DNA of 64,000 nucleotides from the NCBI RefSeq assembly GCF_008806975.1, contig NZ_CP031728.1:2108001-2172000 (forward strand). Direction: 5' to 3'. Position numbers and translations under genes: made by a program. Below are positions 9,471-19,010 of the stretch, piece by piece (the stretch's first letter is position 1; each line of letters starts with the position of its first letter). The stretch comes from Cellvibrio sp. KY-GH-1 (GTDB taxonomy: Bacteria > Pseudomonadota > Gammaproteobacteria > Pseudomonadales > Cellvibrionaceae). The notes beneath the pieces were generated by a model. It made no database searches and was not told the origin of the DNA. It worked only from the letters and a program-made list of their open reading frames with translations.

Positions 9471-10679
9471 ATGGCAATCATGAACCCGGATTTAAACCTA
9501 TTACATCCCTACCCGTTTGAAAAACTTGCTGCACTGAAAGCGGCTGTTAGTGCACCTGCGCACCTGAAAGACATTATGCTTTCTATTGGCGAACCGAAGC
9601 ACGAGCCACCGGCATTTGTGCTGGAAACACTAGTGTGTAATTTATCGAAATTATCCAACTACCCAACCACCAAAGGCTTGCCGGAATTGCGTGAAGCAAT
9701 TGCAACCTGGGCCAGCAAACGCTTTCAGTTAAATGCAGGAACCTTTACTGCCGATAACCATGTGCTGCCAGTTAACGGCACGCGCGAAGCCTTGTTTGCG
9801 TTTGCACAAGCAATTATCGACCGCAGCAAACCGGATGCATTGATTGTATCGCCCAACCCGTTTTATCAAATTTATGAAGGTGCAGCACTGCTCTCAGGAG
9901 CACAACCTTACTTTTTAAATTGCACTCTGGAAAATAACTTTATTCCCGATTTTGCGGCGGTACCTGTAGAGGTATGGAAGCGCTGCCAACTGCTGTTTAT
10001 TTGCTCACCAGGCAATCCCACCGGAGCCGTAATGAGCACCGCACAATTAAAAGAATTGATTGCGTTGGCTGATCAATACGATTTCGTTATCGCCTCCGAT
10101 GAATGCTACTCCGAATTGTATTTTGATGAGAGCAATCCACCCGCCGGTTTATTGCAAGCTTGCGCGGAATTAGGGCGCGACGACTTTGCGCGCTGCGTGG
10201 TTTTTCATAGCTTGTCCAAACGTTCAAACCTGCCTGGTTTGCGCTCCGGCTTTGTAGGCGGCGATGCAAAAATTCTGGAAAAATTCCTGCTCTATCGCAC
10301 TTATCACGGTTGTGCAATGCCGGTACCCACACAACTTGCCAGCGTCGCCGCTTGGGAAGATGAACACCATGTAATTGCAAATCGCTCGGCTTATCGCCAA
10401 AAATTTGATGCAGTGCTTGATGTGCTGTCAGGCGCACTACCTGTTACCAAACCCGACGCCAGCTTTTACCTCTGGCCAAAAACCCCAATTAAAGGCGAAA
10501 TATTTGCGCAACAATTATTTGCCCAACAAAAAGTGACCGTACTCCCCGGCAGCTATTTAGCACGCGAAGCAAATGGCATTAACCCCGGCGAAGACTATGT
10601 GCGTATGGCGCTGGTTGCCCCCTTGGCAGAATGCGTAGAGGCGGCCCAACGCATTAAGCAATTTGTGCAATCGCTATAA
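9471..10679 (+). CDS. dapC: N-succinyldiaminopimelate aminotransferase
   Basis: Class I/II PLP aminotransferase (402 aa) placed in the succinylase branch of lysine/diaminopimelate synthesis. The PLP lysine is K250 in SLSKRSNLPGLRSGF; upstream are SPGNPTGAV and SDECYSELYF, typical PLP-contact segments. Position between glnD and dapD follows Pseudomonas gene order, which favours DapC over other aminotransferases. A second ATG at 9480 is an equally possible start. Confidence 0.93.
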   Translation: MAIMNPDLNLLHPYPFEKLAALKAAVSAPAHLKDIMLSIGEPKHEPPAFVLETLVCNLSKLSNYPTTKGLPELREAIATWASKRFQLNAGTFTADNHVLPVNGTREALFAFAQAIIDRSKPDALIVSPNPFYQIYEGAALLSGAQPYFLNCTLENNFIPDFAAVPVEVWKRCQLLFICSPGNPTGAVMSTAQLKELIALADQYDFVIASDECYSELYFDESNPPAGLLQACAELGRDDFARCVVFHSLSKRSNLPGLRSGFVGGDAKILEKFLLYRTYHGCAMPVPTQLASVAAWEDEHHVIANRSAYRQKFDAVLDVLSGALPVTKPDASFYLWPKTPIKGEIFAQQLFAQQKVTVLPGSYLAREANGINPGEDYVRMALVAPLAECVEAAQRIKQFVQSL

Positions 10680-10682
10680 GTT

Positions 10683-11354
10683 ATGAATGCGGCAAAAAAT
10701 TTAACCAAAGCGGAGCGCGTCGTATTTATCCTGCAACGATTGCAGGATCTTTACCCGCAACCCCCTATTCCGTTGCTCCATAAAGACACTTATACCTTAC
10801 TTATTGCTGTATTACTGTCGGCACAGTGTACAGACGAGCGCGTCAACACAGTAACTCCAACTCTTTTTGCATTGGCGGATAATCCTTTTGACATGGCTAA
10901 AGTGCCGGTCGAAAAAATTCAGGAAATTATTCGCCCTTGCGGGTTATCACCGCAAAAATCCAAAGCCATCTCAGTGTTGTCACAAATGCTGGTGGATGAG
11001 CACAATGGAGAAGTGCCGGACGATTGGGATGCCCTGGAACGACTTCCCGGCGTGGGCCACAAAACAGCAAGCGTGGTCATGAGTCAGGGTTTTGGGCATC
11101 CGGCATTTCCGGTGGATACCCATATACATCGGCTGGCGCAGCGCTGGGGCTTAACCGATGGTAAAAACGTAGTGCAAACTGAAAAAGACTTAAAAAGATT
11201 ATTCCCGGAATCCAGTTGGAATGCGCTGCACTTACAGATTATTTATTACGGGCGAGAATATTGTTCGGCGCGCGGTTGTGACGGCACTGTGTGCGATATT
11301 TGCAGAACCTGTTATCCGAATCGAAAAAAGCCAAAAATTGTATTGAAACCATAA
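10683..11354 (+). CDS. nth: Endonuclease III (base excision repair) with atypical Fe-S cysteine spacing
   Basis: DNA glycosylase/AP lyase for oxidised pyrimidines, 223 aa. The helix-hairpin-helix LPGVGHKTASVV carries catalytic K127, and the catalytic aspartate is D145 in PVDTHIHR. The C-terminus holds cysteines 194, 199, 204, 207 and 210. The usual pattern is C-X6-C-X2-C-X5-C, which does not fit here. A cluster may still form with altered ligands. It begins three bases after dapC and is probably co-transcribed. Confidence 0.93.
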   Translation: MNAAKNLTKAERVVFILQRLQDLYPQPPIPLLHKDTYTLLIAVLLSAQCTDERVNTVTPTLFALADNPFDMAKVPVEKIQEIIRPCGLSPQKSKAISVLSQMLVDEHNGEVPDDWDALERLPGVGHKTASVVMSQGFGHPAFPVDTHIHRLAQRWGLTDGKNVVQTEKDLKRLFPESSWNALHLQIIYYGREYCSARGCDGTVCDICRTCYPNRKKPKIVLKP

Positions 11355-11462
11355 TCCCTCCCAGCCTCCCTTTTTCAAAGGGAGGAATTGAGGCAGCACT
11401 TCGAATTGGGTAACGAAGTCAACTCAAGCTTCCCCCTTTGAAAAAGGGGGATCAAGGGGAAT
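11355..11462. repeat. Palindromic intergenic repeat, copy A
   Basis: Two hairpins, CCTCCCTTTTTCAAAGGGAGG-like (about 11369-11389) and CCCCCTTTGAAAAAGGGGG (about 11431-11450), flank a short unit containing CTTCG...CGAAG. A related, larger copy in inverse orientation lies at 34434-34616. Both are outside genes and next to gene ends, like REP/MITE families. No coding potential is seen. Confidence 0.6.
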
Positions 11463-11478
11463 TCTGAAGAGAATTTAA

Positions 11479-11823
11479 ATGATTACTTTATACGGCATTA
11501 AAAATTGTGACACAGTAAAAAAAGCACGCGATTGGTTGGATCAGCACAAGGTCGCGTATAAATTTCACGACTTTCGTACAGACGGCTTAAGTGAAGCACA
11601 GGTGAGCAGTTGGATTAGCGAGCTGGGTTTGGATACGTTGGTTAACAAACGCAGCACCACCTGGAAAGAGCTGGATGAATCCAGCAAAAACAATTTCGAT
11701 GCAACTAGCGCAATTCCGATTATTGCAGCCAATCCAACCTTGATTAAACGCCCGCTTCTCGATACCGGCAAACAAAAGCATGTCGGATTTAAAGACGCAG
11801 AATACGGCAAAATTTTTAATTAA
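11479..11823 (+). CDS. ArsC/Spx-type thioredoxin-fold reductase (YffB family)
   Basis: Small protein of 114 aa with the N-terminal signature MITLYGIKNCDTVKKARDWL, in which a single redox cysteine sits in a KNCDT context, and a C-terminal IKRPLLD segment. This is the YffB/ArsC-related family of putative glutathione-dependent reductases. Pseudomonas carries it in the same place between dapC and dapD. Substrate is unknown; arsenate reduction should not be assumed. Confidence 0.85.
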   Translation: MITLYGIKNCDTVKKARDWLDQHKVAYKFHDFRTDGLSEAQVSSWISELGLDTLVNKRSTTWKELDESSKNNFDATSAIPIIAANPTLIKRPLLDTGKQKHVGFKDAEYGKIFN

Positions 11824-11851
11824 TTATTTTTGAAATAACGCAGGAACTATC

Positions 11852-12883
11852 ATGACTCAACTCTACGCACTCGGTTTAGGCATAGGCACCCAGAACTCCA
11901 AAGGCGAATGGCTGGAAGTTTTTTATGCTCACCCGGTACTCAACCCTACCGAAAATAGTGCGCGCGCTATTGCGACTATTGTGGGTTATACCGGCGGCAA
12001 TCAGGCTATTGCCATTAGCAACAATCAAGTTGGCGAAATTGTGCAGGCGTTAACCATCGCCGGCGATACTGCGCAGGCGGAAATTGCTAAATCACTGACT
12101 AACAGCAAGCGCCCATTAGTCGCAACACTGCTCGCCACTGATACTAACCCAGCGTCGGTACCTGAAGGCTATTTAAAGCTCCACCTGCTCTCTCATCGCC
12201 TGGTAAAACCACACGGCACAGTATTGACAGGAATTTTTGGTGTACTGCCCAACGTAGCCTGGACCAATCAAGGCGCTATTGATGTTAACGAATTGCCAGC
12301 GCGCCAATTGCAAGCACGCTTGAACGGTGAAGAGCTGGAAGTTTCCTGCGTCGATAAATTCCCCAAAATGACCAACTATGTTGTGCCTAAAGGTGTGCGC
12401 GTTGCCCATACGGCACGCGTTCGTCTGGGCGCTTATTTGGGTGAAGGTACAACCATCATGCACGAAGGTTTTGTGAACTTTAACGCAGGCACCGAAGGCC
12501 CAGCGATGATTGAAGGCCGTATCTCTGCTGGTGTATTTGTGGGCGCAGGTTCAGATTTAGGCGGTGGCAGCTCTACCATGGGAACCCTCTCCGGCGGCGG
12601 CAATATCGTAATTTCTGTCGGCAAAGAATCCCTGATCGGCGCAAATGCGGGTATCGGTATTCCATTAGGTGACCGCTGCAAAGTAGAATCAGGGCTGTAT
12701 ATCACCGCCGGAACCAAAGTCGTTGTGTTGGATGATGCGGGTAGCGAAGTCAAAACCGTCAAAGCACGCGAGCTAGCAGGTGTTTCCGATTTGGTATTCC
12801 GCCGCAATTCCATTACCGGTCGCGTAGAAGTTGTTACCAACAAAAGCGCACTGCAACTGAATACAGCGTTACATAAAAATTAA
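11852..12883 (+). CDS. dapD: 2,3,4,5-tetrahydropyridine-2,6-dicarboxylate N-succinyltransferase
   Basis: Succinylates tetrahydrodipicolinate in the lysine/diaminopimelate pathway, upstream of DapC. At 343 aa it is the long form also found in Pseudomonas. The C-terminal half (about 190-300) is a left-handed beta-helix with hexapeptide repeats, including GAYLGEGTTIMHEGFVNFNA and GGGSSTMGTLSGGG. An AGGA ribosome site lies 6 bases before the ATG. Confidence 0.96.
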   Translation: MTQLYALGLGIGTQNSKGEWLEVFYAHPVLNPTENSARAIATIVGYTGGNQAIAISNNQVGEIVQALTIAGDTAQAEIAKSLTNSKRPLVATLLATDTNPASVPEGYLKLHLLSHRLVKPHGTVLTGIFGVLPNVAWTNQGAIDVNELPARQLQARLNGEELEVSCVDKFPKMTNYVVPKGVRVAHTARVRLGAYLGEGTTIMHEGFVNFNAGTEGPAMIEGRISAGVFVGAGSDLGGGSSTMGTLSGGGNIVISVGKESLIGANAGIGIPLGDRCKVESGLYITAGTKVVVLDDAGSEVKTVKARELAGVSDLVFRRNSITGRVEVVTNKSALQLNTALHKN

Positions 12884-13010
12884 TCCGTAAAGGAGCAATT
12901 TATTGCGCCCTGTTCAATGCGGAAATGATGGAAAAAACCGGGGGCGATCAATCGCGCCCCTACAATAAACCCAATTGATTAATACATTAATTATCACAGA
13001 GGCGATAACC

Positions 13011-13712
13011 ATGGGCGCACAGTGGAAAGCAAAACATAAAGAAGAAGCGGCAAATGCCAAAGGTAAATTATTTACCAAACTCACCAAGGAAATTATGGTT
13101 GCCGCACGCAACGGTGCTGACCCGGATATGAACCCGCGTTTGCGCCTCGCGGTAGAAGCAGCAAAAAAAGCCTCTATGACGCGCGAGACTTTAGAGCGCG
13201 CCATCAAGAAAGGTTCAGGTCAACTCGACGGTAATATCAGCTACGAAAAAGTCGTGTACGAGGGCTACGCACCGCATCAAGTCCCAGTGATCGTTGAGTG
13301 CCTTACCGATAACGTAAACCGTACCATCTCCAACATTCGCGGATTATTCCGCAAGGGTCAACTAGGCACTTCCGGTTCTGTATCCTGGGATTTTGATCAC
13401 TTGGGTATTATCGAAGCAACCCCAGCGAATAAAGATGCAGACGTTGAAAATGCAGCGATTGAAGCGGGCGCGCAAGACTTCGAAACTGATGACGATGGCA
13501 CCGCTACCTTCTACACCGACCTAACGGATCTGGACTTGGTACAAAAAGCCCTTCCCGCACAAGGTTTCACCGTAGTCTCTGCAAAACTCGGCTACAAACC
13601 AAAAAACCCTGTGAGCCTGTCAGGGGAAGCACTGGAAGAAGTTGAAGCATTCCTGGCTGCCATCGATAACGATGATGATGTGCATGAGGTTTATGTGGGG
13701 TTAGCGGGATAA
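13011..13712 (+). CDS. YebC/PmpR-family regulatory protein (YeeN-like)
   Basis: Protein of 233 aa beginning [20 protein letters not shown], the YeeN branch of the YebC/TACO1 family. Members act as DNA-binding regulators or relieve ribosome stalling; which applies here cannot be read from sequence. The start at 13011 follows an AGAGG ribosome site; an upstream ATG at 12975 in frame has none. A strong terminator follows at 13751-13782. Confidence 0.88.
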   Translation: MGAQWKAKHKEEAANAKGKLFTKLTKEIMVAARNGADPDMNPRLRLAVEAAKKASMTRETLERAIKKGSGQLDGNISYEKVVYEGYAPHQVPVIVECLTDNVNRTISNIRGLFRKGQLGTSGSVSWDFDHLGIIEATPANKDADVENAAIEAGAQDFETDDDGTATFYTDLTDLDLVQKALPAQGFTVVSAKLGYKPKNPVSLSGEALEEVEAFLAAIDNDDDVHEVYVGLAG

Positions 13713-13750
13713 GTTAACCACGTTTATTGAAAAGCTGAACTGACCAACCC

Positions 13751-13782
13751 AATAAAAAAGCCGCAATTGCGGCTTTTTTATT
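13751..13782. terminator. Bidirectional intrinsic terminator
   Basis: AAAAAAGCCGCAATTGCGGCTTTTTT forms a perfect stem with A and T tracts, between the YebC-family gene (plus) and the sterol-desaturase-like gene (minus). It serves both. Confidence 0.88.
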
Positions 13783-13832
13783 GGATAACGTAAATTAGTC
13801 ATTTTTCTTTGAGTCCTACCTCAGGACTCCTA

Positions 13833-14999
13833 TCACGACCGGAGCTTTTTCTTCCAGCGCTTGTAATTGGTCGTAAACGGATAGAGTAATTGCCCCATTA
13901 CACTGCGTGGCAATCGCACGGTAGTACCGTAATCCGCAGGCCAATGTTCTTTGGGGAAATGATAGGTTCCAAATAATTTATCAAACAAAATGGTGTGCGC
14001 AGAGTAATTGGTATCAATCGCCGGTTTTTCTGAACTGTGGTGCCAATGATGGAATTGCGGCGTAACAAAAATGTACTTCAACGGCCCAAAGGGAATCGCC
14101 AAATTACAGTGAATCAAAATCGCCTGGAGTGCGGCAAACGCAACATATATATTTAACGCTTGTTCATCCGCCCCCAATAAGTAAAGCGGAATCATTACCG
14201 TTGCGCGCTCTGAAAATACTTGAATAAAATGCCCACGCGAACCCGCTAACCAATCCAGATTTTCAATGGAGTGATGCACGGCGTGTATCGGCCACAAGCT
14301 ATTCACTTCATGATAAGCACGATGCTCCCAATAAAGAACAAAGTCGGCACAGACAATAATCAAGCCCACCTGCACCAACACCGGCAAAGACTGCACCGCT
14401 GCCTGCACACTGGGGCTTAATGCCCAATTGAAATGGCTGGCGTGATAGTTGGCAAAAATTAAAATGGCTGAAATTGCCAAATGGTTAAAGCAAAAATAAA
14501 ATAAATCCACACCCCACTCGGGGCGCATAATTAATTGATCTTTATGCATAGGAATTAATTTTTCCAAGGCCATAAACACAAACACCGAAGCCAAAAACGC
14601 CAGAATTAACCAATCCACTCCCAAGGACAACTCACGTGGCTCCACCGCCCCAACCGGAATTTGGTAACCGCCCAGCGCAAACCCCACCAACGTAAAACCA
14701 ATCCCGAGCAACGCAGGAATTTTGTAACGCGCGCGATTAAGTACCAATGCCAAAGCACCAAATCCCAGTGAAAAATACATCGCATACTTCAGCAAAATCT
14801 GTAACTGCTCACCATCGTAAACCCGGCGCAGTTCTGTGGTAGTGAGGTAGGAGGGATATAGGTAAGCGAACACCGCCAACAAACTTAAAACTCCCAACAC
14901 CAGGGAAACAAAGGCACTAATCCGCCCCTCCCCAAAACGAAACTCTTGCGAAGGGTCCTTTTCCACTTGGCGCTGCTTGTATTGGTATTGCTGATCCAT
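13833..14999 (-). CDS. Sterol desaturase / fatty acid hydroxylase family membrane protein
   Basis: Integral membrane protein of 388 aa with several hydrophobic helices in the first half, then the histidine clusters of the family: EHRAYHE, HAVHHS and QFHHWHH, which hold a di-iron centre. Such enzymes hydroxylate or desaturate lipids; the substrate is unknown. Start at 14999 chosen over 15068 because the extension overlaps the tRNA terminator and lacks a ribosome site. No partner gene is adjacent. Confidence 0.85.
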   Translation of the reverse strand: MDQQYQYKQRQVEKDPSQEFRFGEGRISAFVSLVLGVLSLLAVFAYLYPSYLTTTELRRVYDGEQLQILLKYAMYFSLGFGALALVLNRARYKIPALLGIGFTLVGFALGGYQIPVGAVEPRELSLGVDWLILAFLASVFVFMALEKLIPMHKDQLIMRPEWGVDLFYFCFNHLAISAILIFANYHASHFNWALSPSVQAAVQSLPVLVQVGLIIVCADFVLYWEHRAYHEVNSLWPIHAVHHSIENLDWLAGSRGHFIQVFSERATVMIPLYLLGADEQALNIYVAFAALQAILIHCNLAIPFGPLKYIFVTPQFHHWHHSSEKPAIDTNYSAHTILFDKLFGTYHFPKEHWPADYGTTVRLPRSVMGQLLYPFTTNYKRWKKKLRS

Positions 15000-15060
15000 G
15001 GTGTTATTTCTCTGTGGTAAATTTGTTATCTTCCATGAGCTTCCGGCCCCTCGCAAGTGC

Positions 15061-15090
15061 AAAAACAAAAAGCCCCGCTAATGCGGGGCT
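15061..15090 (-). terminator. Terminator of the secG-tRNA-Leu transcript
   Basis: On the minus strand AGCCCCGC (complement of 15083-15090) and GCGGGGCT (complement of 15071-15078) form an 8-bp stem followed by TTTTGTTTTT. It lies about 35 bases beyond the tRNA 3' end. Confidence 0.85.
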
Positions 15091-15125
15091 TTCAGGATGT
15101 TTTGAAAAGTCATCATACTTTCTTT

Positions 15126-15210
15126 TGGTGCCCTGGGCCGGACTCGAACCGGCACGGCATTCGCCACTACCACCTCAAGATAGCGTGTCTACCAATTCCA
15201 CCACCGGGGC
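15126..15210 (-). tRNA. tRNA-Leu (anticodon GAG)
   Basis: An 85-nt class II tRNA with encoded CCA. The anticodon stem-loop CTATC-TTGAGGT-GGTAG gives anticodon GAG, the variable arm is long as in leucine tRNAs, and the T loop is TTCGAGT. The acceptor stem GCCCCGG/CCAGGGC has one C-A mismatch at 5-68. The secG-tRNA-Leu(GAG) order also occurs in E. coli (leuU). Confidence 0.95.
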
Positions 15211-15220
15211 AAATTTTTTA

Positions 15221-15628
15221 CTATTCTTTTTTCTCTTCTACCTGCGCAGCGTCCGTAGGAGCTTGAGCTGCAGGAACATCAGACGGTGCAGTTGCAGCCG
15301 GAACATCTGACGCCGGTGCAGTTGAAGTTGCAGGAACTTCAGATGCCGGAGCCTGTTGAGTCGCTGGTACAACAATGCCTTGCGTTGCAACTTTTGAATG
15401 ATTCTTGGCGATAACAGCTAAGCCAAAACTGGTAGCAAAAAATACGAACGCAATGATCCAGGTTGCGCGAGTAAAAAAGTTACCGCTACCCTCACTACCA
15501 AATACTGTTTGCGATGCACCGGCTCCGAAGGAAGCACCTGCGGCCGCACCTTTACCCTGCTGCAGTAAAACCAAGCCAATAATGACCAGCGCAGCGAGGG
15601 AGTGAATAATTAATACTAATTTTTCCAT
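15221..15628 (-). CDS. secG: Protein-export membrane protein SecG
   Basis: Subunit of the SecYEG translocon, 135 aa. Two TM helices (about 3-22 and 52-72) flank the conserved loop VLLQQGKGAAAGASFGAGASQ. The C-terminal 50 residues form a low-complexity tail rich in Ala, Pro and Thr, longer than in E. coli (110 aa). Lies between tpiA and tRNA-Leu on the same strand. Confidence 0.96.
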   Translation of the reverse strand: MEKLVLIIHSLAALVIIGLVLLQQGKGAAAGASFGAGASQTVFGSEGSGNFFTRATWIIAFVFFATSFGLAVIAKNHSKVATQGIVVPATQQAPASEVPATSTAPASDVPAATAPSDVPAAQAPTDAAQVEEKKE

Positions 15629-15677
15629 TGCAAAACTCTCTTGTGAGCGTTTTTGTGCCTGTTGAGCAACTGAAGAT

Positions 15678-16439
15678 TTATTCAGCAGCCTTACATATTG
15701 CTAAAAACTCGTTGGCATCCAGTGAGGCTCCGCCGAGCAAGGCACCGTCAATATCCGCCAATGCAAATAACTGCTGTGCATTGTGCGCCTTAACGCTACC
15801 ACCATACAAAATTCTTACTTCATCCGCTAACACACCAAGCTGGGCACGCATGAATTTATGCACTTCTTCCGCTTGTTCAGGTGTTGCTGTTTTACCGGTT
15901 CCTACAGCCCAAACAGGCTCATAGGCTAGCACTGCGTTACTGAATACGTCTTTACCCGTATGAGCAAAAACTGCATTCAATTGCCTGCTGATAGTTTCAA
16001 GGTGCTTTCCCTGCTCTCGATCCTGAAGGGACTCACCCACACACAGAATCGGAATCAAACCTGCTTTTTGCACAGCAACAAATTTTTGTGCAACCTGCTG
16101 GTCAGATTCATGCTGCATCCGGCGGCGCTCATTGTGACCAATTATTACAAATTTGCAATCCAAATCTGCAAGCATTGATGCGGAAACTTCGCCAGTAAAA
16201 GCTCCCTTATCCTGCTCATTTACCGACTGCGCCCCCAATAAAATCGGTGAGTGCTGCAGACATTCGCGAGACTGATACAGATAAGGATACGGTGGGCAGA
16301 TCACTACATCTGCTCCGCGCTCGCCTTGCCAACCTTTGGTTATTGCTGCGAGCAAACTTGCGTTCTCACGCAAATTACCATTCATTTTCCAGTTGCCAAC
16401 CACCAGCTGGCGACGCTTGGCGTTACTTGCTTTAGTCAA
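15678..16439 (-). CDS. tpiA: Triosephosphate isomerase (TTG start)
   Basis: Glycolytic enzyme interconverting dihydroxyacetone phosphate and glyceraldehyde 3-phosphate, 253 aa. Catalytic residues are K18 (GNWKMNG), H102 (IIGHNERR) and E174 (AYEPVWAVGTG). The usual GHSERR reads GHNERR, so the normally conserved serine next to the catalytic histidine is asparagine. No ATG fits: a TTG at 16439 lies 8 bases after GGGGAGG and gives family length, whereas the first upstream ATG would add 63 residues. Downstream neighbour is secG. Confidence 0.95.
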   Translation of the reverse strand: MTKASNAKRRQLVVGNWKMNGNLRENASLLAAITKGWQGERGADVVICPPYPYLYQSRECLQHSPILLGAQSVNEQDKGAFTGEVSASMLADLDCKFVIIGHNERRRMQHESDQQVAQKFVAVQKAGLIPILCVGESLQDREQGKHLETISRQLNAVFAHTGKDVFSNAVLAYEPVWAVGTGKTATPEQAEEVHKFMRAQLGVLADEVRILYGGSVKAHNAQQLFALADIDGALLGGASLDANEFLAICKAAE

Positions 16440-16694
16440 CAGCAATACCTCCCCCAAAGCGGGCGCCAATGTTAGCCAAGATGGTTTGAACATACAACCA
16501 AATCTTGCCTTCGCCCCTGATTTTTCTGTGTTTTTATGACGCTTTGACTGAAAAGCCCCGACCAATTCCAGATTGCCGAATATAAAATCTGCGCCTTGAC
16601 CGATTTTTAAGCGCAGATTTTTGTGCACTGCAACAACTCCATTTTAGCCCGTTTGCGAGTAACTAAGCCTTTCTTAGCTCTTTCGACTAGCGCC

Positions 16695-18032
16695 CTAACT
16701 GAGTGAGGACTCCACTACCGCAGCCAATTCCTGAGCCAACTCTTTTACCTGCTTCTTATCGACACCCTCGACCATTACACGCACTACAGGCTCCGTACCC
16801 GAAGGACGCAGGAGGACCCGACCAGTGCCAGCAAGTTTCTCTTCCGTTAATTTAACAGCAGATTTAATCGCCTCGTTGTTCCCCAGATCCACACGCTTGG
16901 ATGCGTGCACGTTGATCATAATTTGCGGCAATTTATTCATCGCCTTTTTAATGCGATGCAGTGAATCTCCAATAGTGGTAATTGCAAGGAGCACCTGTAA
17001 TGCTGAGATAATTCCATCACCGGTGGTAGTAACATTACTGCAGACGATATGACCGGAGTTTTCACCACCTAAACGCCAGCCATTTTCGCGCATCAACTCA
17101 ATAACGTAACGATCACCAACTTTGGCACGAGCAAAAGGAATATTTAATTTTTTCAAACCCAACTCAAAACCAAAGTTGCTCATCAAGGTGCCCACAACAC
17201 CATCACATCCACCCGCATATTCTTGCTGGTAGGCAGCAATGATGTATAACAATTCATCGCCATCTACTACTTCACCTTTATGATCGACAAATACAACCCT
17301 ATCTCCGTCACCATCAAACGCAATACCCAAATCCGCGCCCAACTCCACAACTTTTTCTTGCAGCGCCTCGGGCTTTGTAGAACCACAGCTACGATTTATG
17401 TTCGTTCCATTTGGCTCAACAAATAATGGGGTTACACGCGCGCCTAATTCGGTGAATACATCTGGCGCAATGTTATAGGTGGCACCGTTAGCGCAGTCCA
17501 ACACTATGTGCATCCCCTTGAGATTAAATCCCCAAGGCATAGTGCCTTTGCAAAACTCAATATAACGACCCGACGCATCAGCAATACGACGAGCCTTGCC
17601 CAACTTTTCAGCAGTCGACATTTGCTGTTCAAGTTGTTGCTCAATTAAATTTTCCAACTCATCGGGCAATTTGCTTCCATTACCACCAAAAAACTTAATG
17701 CCATTATCTACATAACTATTATGAGAAGCGCTGATCACAATACCGGCCTGCGCCTTGAAAGTACGTGTTAAATATGCAACACCTGGCGTTGGCATAGGGC
17801 CAAGCAAGCCAACATCGACACCCGCATTAATTAAACCCGCTTGCAATGCAGATTCAAACATATAACCGGAAATGCGCGTGTCTTTGCCAATCAAAATCAT
17901 ATTTTGGCCATCAAAGCGATCCTTGAGCACACAGCCCGCAGCCCAACCTAACTTGAGCATAAAATCCGGGGTAATAGGAAACTCGCCCACCAAACCGCGA
18001 ATACCATCAGTGCCAAAATATTTGCGAGACAT
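16695..18032 (-). CDS. glmM: Phosphoglucosamine mutase
   Basis: Converts glucosamine 6-phosphate to glucosamine 1-phosphate for UDP-GlcNAc and cell-wall synthesis. 445 aa, the family length. The phospho-acceptor serine lies in [12 protein letters not shown] (about S103), the metal loop is FDGDGDR near 242, and the sugar-binding ENSGH and the phosphate-binding RPSGTEP motifs are present. Gene order folP-glmM is standard. Confidence 0.97.
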   Translation of the reverse strand: MSRKYFGTDGIRGLVGEFPITPDFMLKLGWAAGCVLKDRFDGQNMILIGKDTRISGYMFESALQAGLINAGVDVGLLGPMPTPGVAYLTRTFKAQAGIVISASHNSYVDNGIKFFGGNGSKLPDELENLIEQQLEQQMSTAEKLGKARRIADASGRYIEFCKGTMPWGFNLKGMHIVLDCANGATYNIAPDVFTELGARVTPLFVEPNGTNINRSCGSTKPEALQEKVVELGADLGIAFDGDGDRVVFVDHKGEVVDGDELLYIIAAYQQEYAGGCDGVVGTLMSNFGFELGLKKLNIPFARAKVGDRYVIELMRENGWRLGGENSGHIVCSNVTTTGDGIISALQVLLAITTIGDSLHRIKKAMNKLPQIMINVHASKRVDLGNNEAIKSAVKLTEEKLAGTGRVLLRPSGTEPVVRVMVEGVDKKQVKELAQELAAVVESSLS

Positions 18033-18073
18033 AAGCTCAAACTCCGCCTAAAAATAAAATGCAGTGGAACAAA

Positions 18074-18934
18074 TTAACCATTTGCTGCCGAAAGGACTTT
18101 CAGTACATCAACCGTAGCAGCCACATCATGTACACGAATGATCGCTGCCCCGCGCTGAGCCGCCAAAATCGCTAACGCCAAACTGCCCGGCAAACGCTCA
18201 TCAACTGAACGGCCCAATAATTGCCCTAGCATGGATTTACGGGACATGCCGACCAGAAGCGGATAACCCAGATCAGTAAACTCGGATAGCCGCTGCAAAA
18301 GGGCGAGATTATGCGCGAGTGTTTTACCAAAGCCAAATCCGGGATCTAAAATAATGCGCTCTCTGGTAATTCCCTGTGCATGGCAAGCATCTATCCGCCC
18401 CTGTAAAAAACGCCGAACATCAGCCACAACATCATCATACGCAGGACCATCCTGCATCGTATTTGGCTGCCCTTGCATATGCATTAAGCAAATCGGCAAA
18501 TCTGTTTCCGCCACAGCGAGCAATGCACCATCCCGTAGTAGTGCACGCACATCATTGATCATCCCTGCTCCATACCTTGCAGATTCGCGAATAACTTTGG
18601 CCGTGCTGGTGTCCACGGAAACCAGCGCGTCCAATTTATTAACCAATGCGTCAACTACCGGGACGACCCTATCTAACTCTTCCTGTTCAGATACACTAGC
18701 AGCGCCTGGCCTGGTGGATTCACCACCCACATCAATAATAGACGCACCATCCACCAACATTTGCTCTGCCCTTCTTAGGGCAATATCAATCGACAAACGA
18801 TTATCACAGTAGCTATTACCGCCGTCTGAAAACGAATCAGGAGTAGTGTTGAGAATTCCCATCACCTGAGGGCGAGATAAATCCAGTTTGTGTTTTCCAC
18901 AAAGAAGGATCGATGAACCAGATGCAGATAACAT
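18074..18934 (-). CDS. folP: Dihydropteroate synthase
   Basis: Folate pathway enzyme joining p-aminobenzoate to hydroxymethyl-dihydropterin, the sulfonamide target. 286 aa TIM barrel with MGILNTTPDSFSDGG near 25-39, GASIIDVGGESTRPGA near 62-77, and DPGFGFGKT. It lies between ftsH and glmM, with a terminator separating it from ftsH. Confidence 0.97.
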   Translation of the reverse strand: MLSASGSSILLCGKHKLDLSRPQVMGILNTTPDSFSDGGNSYCDNRLSIDIALRRAEQMLVDGASIIDVGGESTRPGAASVSEQEELDRVVPVVDALVNKLDALVSVDTSTAKVIRESARYGAGMINDVRALLRDGALLAVAETDLPICLMHMQGQPNTMQDGPAYDDVVADVRRFLQGRIDACHAQGITRERIILDPGFGFGKTLAHNLALLQRLSEFTDLGYPLLVGMSRKSMLGQLLGRSVDERLPGSLALAILAAQRGAAIIRVHDVAATVDVLKVLSAANG

Positions 18935-18966
18935 CTTTTATCCTCAAAAATCAGAGCTCAAAAAAC

Positions 18967-18994
18967 AATAACCCCGAGCAAGCTCGGGGTTATT
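18967..18994 (-). terminator. Intrinsic terminator downstream of ftsH
   Basis: AATAACCCCGAGC (18967-18979) pairs perfectly with GCTCGGGGTTATT (18982-18994). It sits 16 bases beyond the ftsH stop and upstream of folP, so folP-glmM-tpiA-secG is expected to have either read-through or its own promoter. Confidence 0.75.
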
Positions 18995-19010
18995 TGGATA
19001 CTCAAACCGC

